From NCBI GenBank assembly GCA_001275005.1, contig JWZX01002938.1, positions 1 to 18,857 on the forward strand: 18,857 nt of DNA, in the 5' to 3' direction. A program made the translations under genes and the position numbers. The notes below the pieces were generated by a model. It ran no database searches, was not told the origin of the DNA, and was given only the letters and a program-made list of their open reading frames with translations. Source of the stretch: Chrysochromulina tobinii (taxonomy: Eukaryota; Haptophyta; Prymnesiales; Chrysochromulinaceae). Shown one piece after another: positions 15,001 through 18,857 of the stretch (positions are counted from its first letter, which is position 1; each line of letters opens with the position of its first letter).

Positions 15001-18000
15001 TCGCCAAAGGCCATCGAATCCTCGAGCGCGTTGCGGAAGCGCTTCTCCGTCAGCTCGGTGATGCGTAGCCGGTTCACTTCGTCGCGCCGCTTGATCCAGC
15101 CAAGGCCCTGCCCCTGCGGATCGATGAGCAACGGCCACTTGGACGCGCGTGTGACCATGATGCCGTTCTGAATGGAGAGCTCGTCGCGCGGCAAGCCCTC
15201 GCGCGCCCAGTCGCCGATGGTGTTCTCGTCGACCATGAACTTGGCCACGTCGACGTTCGGCGTGACCGGAATCTTCTTGTCGACGCAGTCCTTGTAGAAG
15301 CGCTCCTTGAGCAGGAGCATGCGGAAGTCGGCGTTGAACGGGCCAGCGTAGCACACGAAGGCGCACGCGCACGCGACGTCGCCCGCCATGCGCCGGATCT
15401 CGTCAGCGAAGGCCTCAGAGTCCGCCTTCCAGCGGGTGTACTCGCCGCCGAGCGCGCCGATGAGCTTGTTAGCCGAGTCCATGCGCCGCTGCGTCGCGTA
15501 CGCGTCGGCCTCGATGGCCTGCTTCTTGGCGGTCGCCTCGTCGAAGGTGGCCTGCATGCGCGCCAGGTCGGCGTTGCACTCGTCGAGCTCCTTCTGGGCC
15601 GACCCAAGCTTCGCCATGGCGACGGAGAGCTTGCTCTCGGCCGCCTTGAGCTTCGCGATCTTGGGCTTCACCTCCTTAGAGATCCATGTGTACAGGATCA
15701 TTGACTTGACCCAGGTGCACAGGCCCGCCACGTTGCCCGACGCCTTCTTGGCGTCGCCGTACGTGAAGTCCTCGGCCGAGTCATACGGGTAGAGCATTTC
15801 GATGGTCTCGTCGTTGATCGCGTCCTTGTTGAAATTGAAGAGCTCATCGAGGAAGGACGCGCGCGACATGACGACCGACGCGCGATCCCACGAGACGCAC
15901 AGCTGGAGCCGCTTAACCTCCTCGACTTCGCAAGGGATGAGGGGCTCCTGGAAGAGGATGAGCACGCAGTCAAAGAGGCGCTTGATGAGCTCGGGCGGCT
16001 TCTTGAGCGACTTGAGCATACCAATATCTTTGGCCGTGATCGCCGAGAGCGCCGCCTCGGCCTCATCGAGCGCGGGCTTCGCCGCGAGCAGGTCCGCCTC
16101 GACGATCGCCTTGTCCTCGCCGATGGCATCCGCCTCGACGGAGAGAACGTCCTTCACGGACTGCACCTCGGCCTTCTTCTTCTCAGCTCGCGCGGTCGAG
16201 GTGGTGATCTCCTGCAGCAGCTGGCCGCTCTGCGCGACCGCGACCGCTAGCACCTTCTCCTTCTCGCGCAGCTCGATCTTCATCACGTCCACGTCGGCCG
16301 ACGCCTGCTCGAGCTTGATCAGGCCGTTGTTGATCGAGGTGGCGAGCTCCTCCACCTTGGAAATCCTTCTTGACGTACACGTCGCGGTACAAGTCGATGA
16401 AGCCAAGGTACGAGCGCGGGGTCACGTACGTGCGCCGGCGGAAGCGCTCGAAGAACAGGTTGCACCCGTCGTCGACCATCTTGTGCACCTTGCCCATGTG
16501 GTTGATGAGCGAGTTGCGCACCACCTCGGCATTCTCATCCTGGATATTGAACTTGCCCATAAAGTGGCGCGCGACCGCCGTGAGGGCCTCCTCGGGCCAC
16601 GGGAGGAACCAGTCGACGGTGCAGCCGTTGATGAGGCCGGGGAACTTTTGGGTGCGCTGCAGCAACTTCGGGCCGACGGGTGAGAAGCAGAGCACGATGT
16701 GCAAGTTGGCGCGCACGCGGCTGATGAAGTACGCAAAGAGGTCGTCCTGCGAGGGGTCCTCCCCGGGCTTGGCCAGGGGCGACTTTGCGTACTCTACGGA
16801 CACCTCGCCGTAGATGCCATCGAGCTCGTCGCGCGCGAAGAGGTTGGGCAACTCGCCCGTATTGAGGAAGATGTTGATGTACTCGAGGAAGCCCTCCTCT
16901 TTGATCTCCTTGTCGGTGAAGATGAAGGCCGCTCCCTTGTTCTTGATGCCCGCCTGCATATAGAGCGGCTTGAAGTCGTCCATCAGGTTTTGCGAGTTGT
17001 ACTGCTTCGTGATGATGGACTGGAAGAAGGTGCAGCCGGCCACGTATGCTCCGAGGCGCGTGAGGGTTTGCTTGCCCGAACCGCCCACGCCCACGAGCAG
17101 CGCCGAGCCGCGCGGCGTGCGCATGATGCGGCAGATGCGCATGAAGTGCATCAGGGCGTCGTCGAAGAGCACCATGTCGACCGCGTTCAGCTTGTAGAGG
17201 TCGTTGAATCGGCCGCAGAACATCTTGACGCGCTCGCGGCACGAGACCAAGCTGTCAACGGGCTCGTAGATCTGCGGCGGCGCGAGCTCCTCGCCCGTCT
17301 CTGGGTCCTCGTCGCCGTCGCGCAGGAAGTCGACGAAGAACATCGAGTCCTTGAGTGCGCCCGCCTTGGACGGTCCGAACTGGTCCTCGAGCAGCTTGTT
17401 GATCGTCTTGTCGAACCAGCCCTTGTCGACCGAGTCGACCAGCCGGTCGGCGAAGACGCGCTCGCACTCGTGCTTCCAAAGCCCGAGCAGCATGATGTCC
17501 GTTTTGAGCGTGTAGCCATACTTGGCACACTTGGCCGCATCCGAGTCGCACATGAAGACGCCTTGGAAGATTCGAGACAGGTCGCGCAGGTTGAAGATGT
17601 AGTGGAACTTGGCGGGCGTGGGGAGCATCTTCTTCTTGACAGCCTCCCAGACGGAGATGGTCATGTCCACGAGCATCTCCGACACGTCCCACACGTCCTG
17701 CACCTTGTTCTCGCTGTCGGGATGGAACTGCGCGCGCAGCAGCGCGCCGAAGATCTGGTTGATCGAGGCGACCGAGGGGAGCGTCACGTTCATCACGTGG
17801 AACTGGCGCTTGCACCGGCCGCCGTTCATGCCGGCCATGCACGAGATGTCGTTCTTGCCGCCACCCGGCTGGAGCATTGCGCCGATGAAGATCAGGTCGA
17901 GGATGTTCTTGAACTCGCCCGGCTTGTCGAGGTTGTACATGCCCTTGTACTCCATGAGTTGGCGCACAATCTCCATCGTGATCTGGTCGCCCCAGTCGTT

Positions 18001-18857
18001 GTACGCGGGCATCGAGATGTCGTCGATGAAGACGAGCATCTTCTTGTTGCCCGGCGGCCCAAAATTCTTGCCCGAGCGCTTCTCGACCGAGTTCTCGATT
18101 TGGCGCTGGAAGATGGTGGGCGTGGTCGCGGACGAGAAGGACATCTTCTTGACCATGAAGACATTCTTGTCCTGGCGCCCGAGGTACTGGAGCACGGTGC
18201 TCGTCTTGGCCGTACCCGGGCCACCAATGAAGAGCACCGAGCGGAGCTGCTGGATCGAGAGGCCCATCGTGTACTCGTTGCGGGTCGAGTCGACGGTCGG
18301 GATGAGCAGCGAGGCAAACGCGCCGCTGACCGTGAAGCCCGGCGTCATCTCCCACTTGGGGATCAACGTGACCCAATGGACCCAGTCGCCGGTCGAGTCG
18401 TCGACCTTGAACTCGTAGATGGTGTCGTTCGCCTCGCCGGGGTCCGGCATCACCTTCGAGAGTCCGCGCAGGCACTTGTCAACCTTTGCGCGGTCCTTGT
18501 TCTCGAGGATGCCGGCGACCGTCCAGCAGAGCGAGTAGAGGAAGTAGCGCTCCACCTGCGCCAGGTCGAGCTGCGCGTTCTCCTTGCCCGCATCGAGGAG
18601 GAGCTGGTACAGGATGGTGCACATCGAGGTGAGCAGCACGATGGGCGTATTGTACATGCACGGGGAGCACTCGAACAAGAGCAGCTCGAAGATGGCCGTC
18701 ACGACCTTGTCGAAGAGCTTCGAGAGCAGCTCGTCCTCCGCCTTCGGGCGCTTGATCTCCTTCAGCCAGGACACATAGTACGGCTGCCAGCCGAGGTCCG
18801 CGAGCGACACGTAGATGATGCCCGCGCGGCTCACGGTCGCGGGCGACGCGTTGCGCA
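12015..18857 (-). CDS. DNAH5: Outer-arm axonemal dynein gamma-type heavy chain, C-terminal half (partial)
   Basis: The reading enters at the right edge with NASPATVSRAG, the conserved end of AAA2, and runs about 2280 codons to the stop at 12015. AAA3 has Walker A GGPGTAKTS (about 18202-18225) and Walker B VFIDD. The family motif FNLRDLSRIFQGV follows. AAA4 has Walker A GVGGSGKQT (about 17065-17091) and IFTDKE. The stalk coiled coil, the microtubule-binding domain (about 15702-16034), the return coil, AAA5 (PLLIDPQGQGLGWIK), AAA6 (ISMGQGQEPAARKLL and VLLQNCHLGL) and the C-terminal domain come next. The ending WTLRGVALLC, after LNFIFAVDLR, is typical of the DNAH5/DNAH8 (Chlamydomonas ODA2, gamma) group rather than the alpha or beta chains. 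It drives ciliary and flagellar beating as an ATP-powered motor on outer doublets. The upstream exons, AAA1 and the tail lie beyond the window. One +1 break occurs near 16363. No introns are seen across 6.8 kb. Confidence 0.97.
16357..16368 (-). other. Single-base (+1) frame break at the start of the dynein stalk
   Basis: Upstream the frame reads YRDVYVKKD; downstream, one base later, it reads SKVEELATSINNGLIKL. In mRNA sense the junction is AAG AAG GAT TTC CAA G. Skipping one base gives YVKKDSKVEEL, which keeps the usual spacing from the FIxxY motif to the GLxKL motif of gamma chains, so no codons seem lost. The old frame stays open to 16183 by chance. A one-base insertion in or near the TTT run of the assembly is the simplest explanation. 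Confidence 0.9.

Noticed and set aside
16350-16380. 19-nt GT...AG micro-intron in dynein (GTCAAGAAGGATTTCCAAG)
   Set aside because: Removing it would restore the frame but delete residues that keep the normal family spacing; a single extra base explains the data better.

Overview
The window is eukaryotic nuclear DNA. It is GC-rich and carries genes with short GT-AG introns, long Ala/Pro-rich low-complexity stretches, and axoneme and cytoskeleton genes. It probably comes from a flagellated, GC-rich microalga. A haptophyte would fit, especially the PDZ-like plus Cys-rich protein at the left end, but that assignment is an inference. No operons, rRNA, tRNA, CRISPR or phage features were seen.

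Layout, left to right: (1) 1-481 is intergenic and begins with a short tandem repeat. (2) 482-1388 (-) is a PDZ-like, cysteine-cluster protein in two overlapping frames with a +1 break. (3) 1549-4807 (+), divergent from it, is a protein with a degenerate EF-hand, a coiled coil and a Pro-rich region; it has one 115-nt GT-AG intron. (4) 4808-5611 is intergenic and lower in GC, with two perfect copies of a 77-bp repeat. (5) 5780-6991 (+) is a divergent actin-related protein (ARP). Almost abutting it is 7020-9401 (+), a Trp/Arg-rich SFI1-like repeat protein. The two share a duplicated coiled-coil segment and may be one fused gene. (6) 9716-11654 (-), convergent with the previous gene, is an inward-rectifier K+ (Kir) channel. 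Its C-terminal domain is split by an Ala-rich insertion, and it has a 90-nt intron whose 5' end duplicates the start of the next exon. (7) 12015-18857 (-), running off the right edge, is the AAA2-end-to-C-terminus part of an outer-arm dynein heavy chain of the gamma type (DNAH5/DNAH8/ODA2).

At least three of the six genes (dynein, ARP, SFI1-like) are cytoskeletal, and the EF-hand protein may be. The dynein powers ciliary beating, SFI1-like repeats usually bind centrin at basal bodies, and a Kir channel sets membrane potential. The cluster is suggestive, but nothing in the sequence shows co-regulation.

The strongest unusual signals are the Kir intron, which looks recently born from a tandem duplication or introner-like insertion; the large insertion in the Kir cytoplasmic domain; the ARP that lacks subdomain 2 and shares a segment with its neighbour; and four reading-frame breaks that all need the same +1 correction. 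That last pattern means either systematic one-base insertions in the assembly or something biological.
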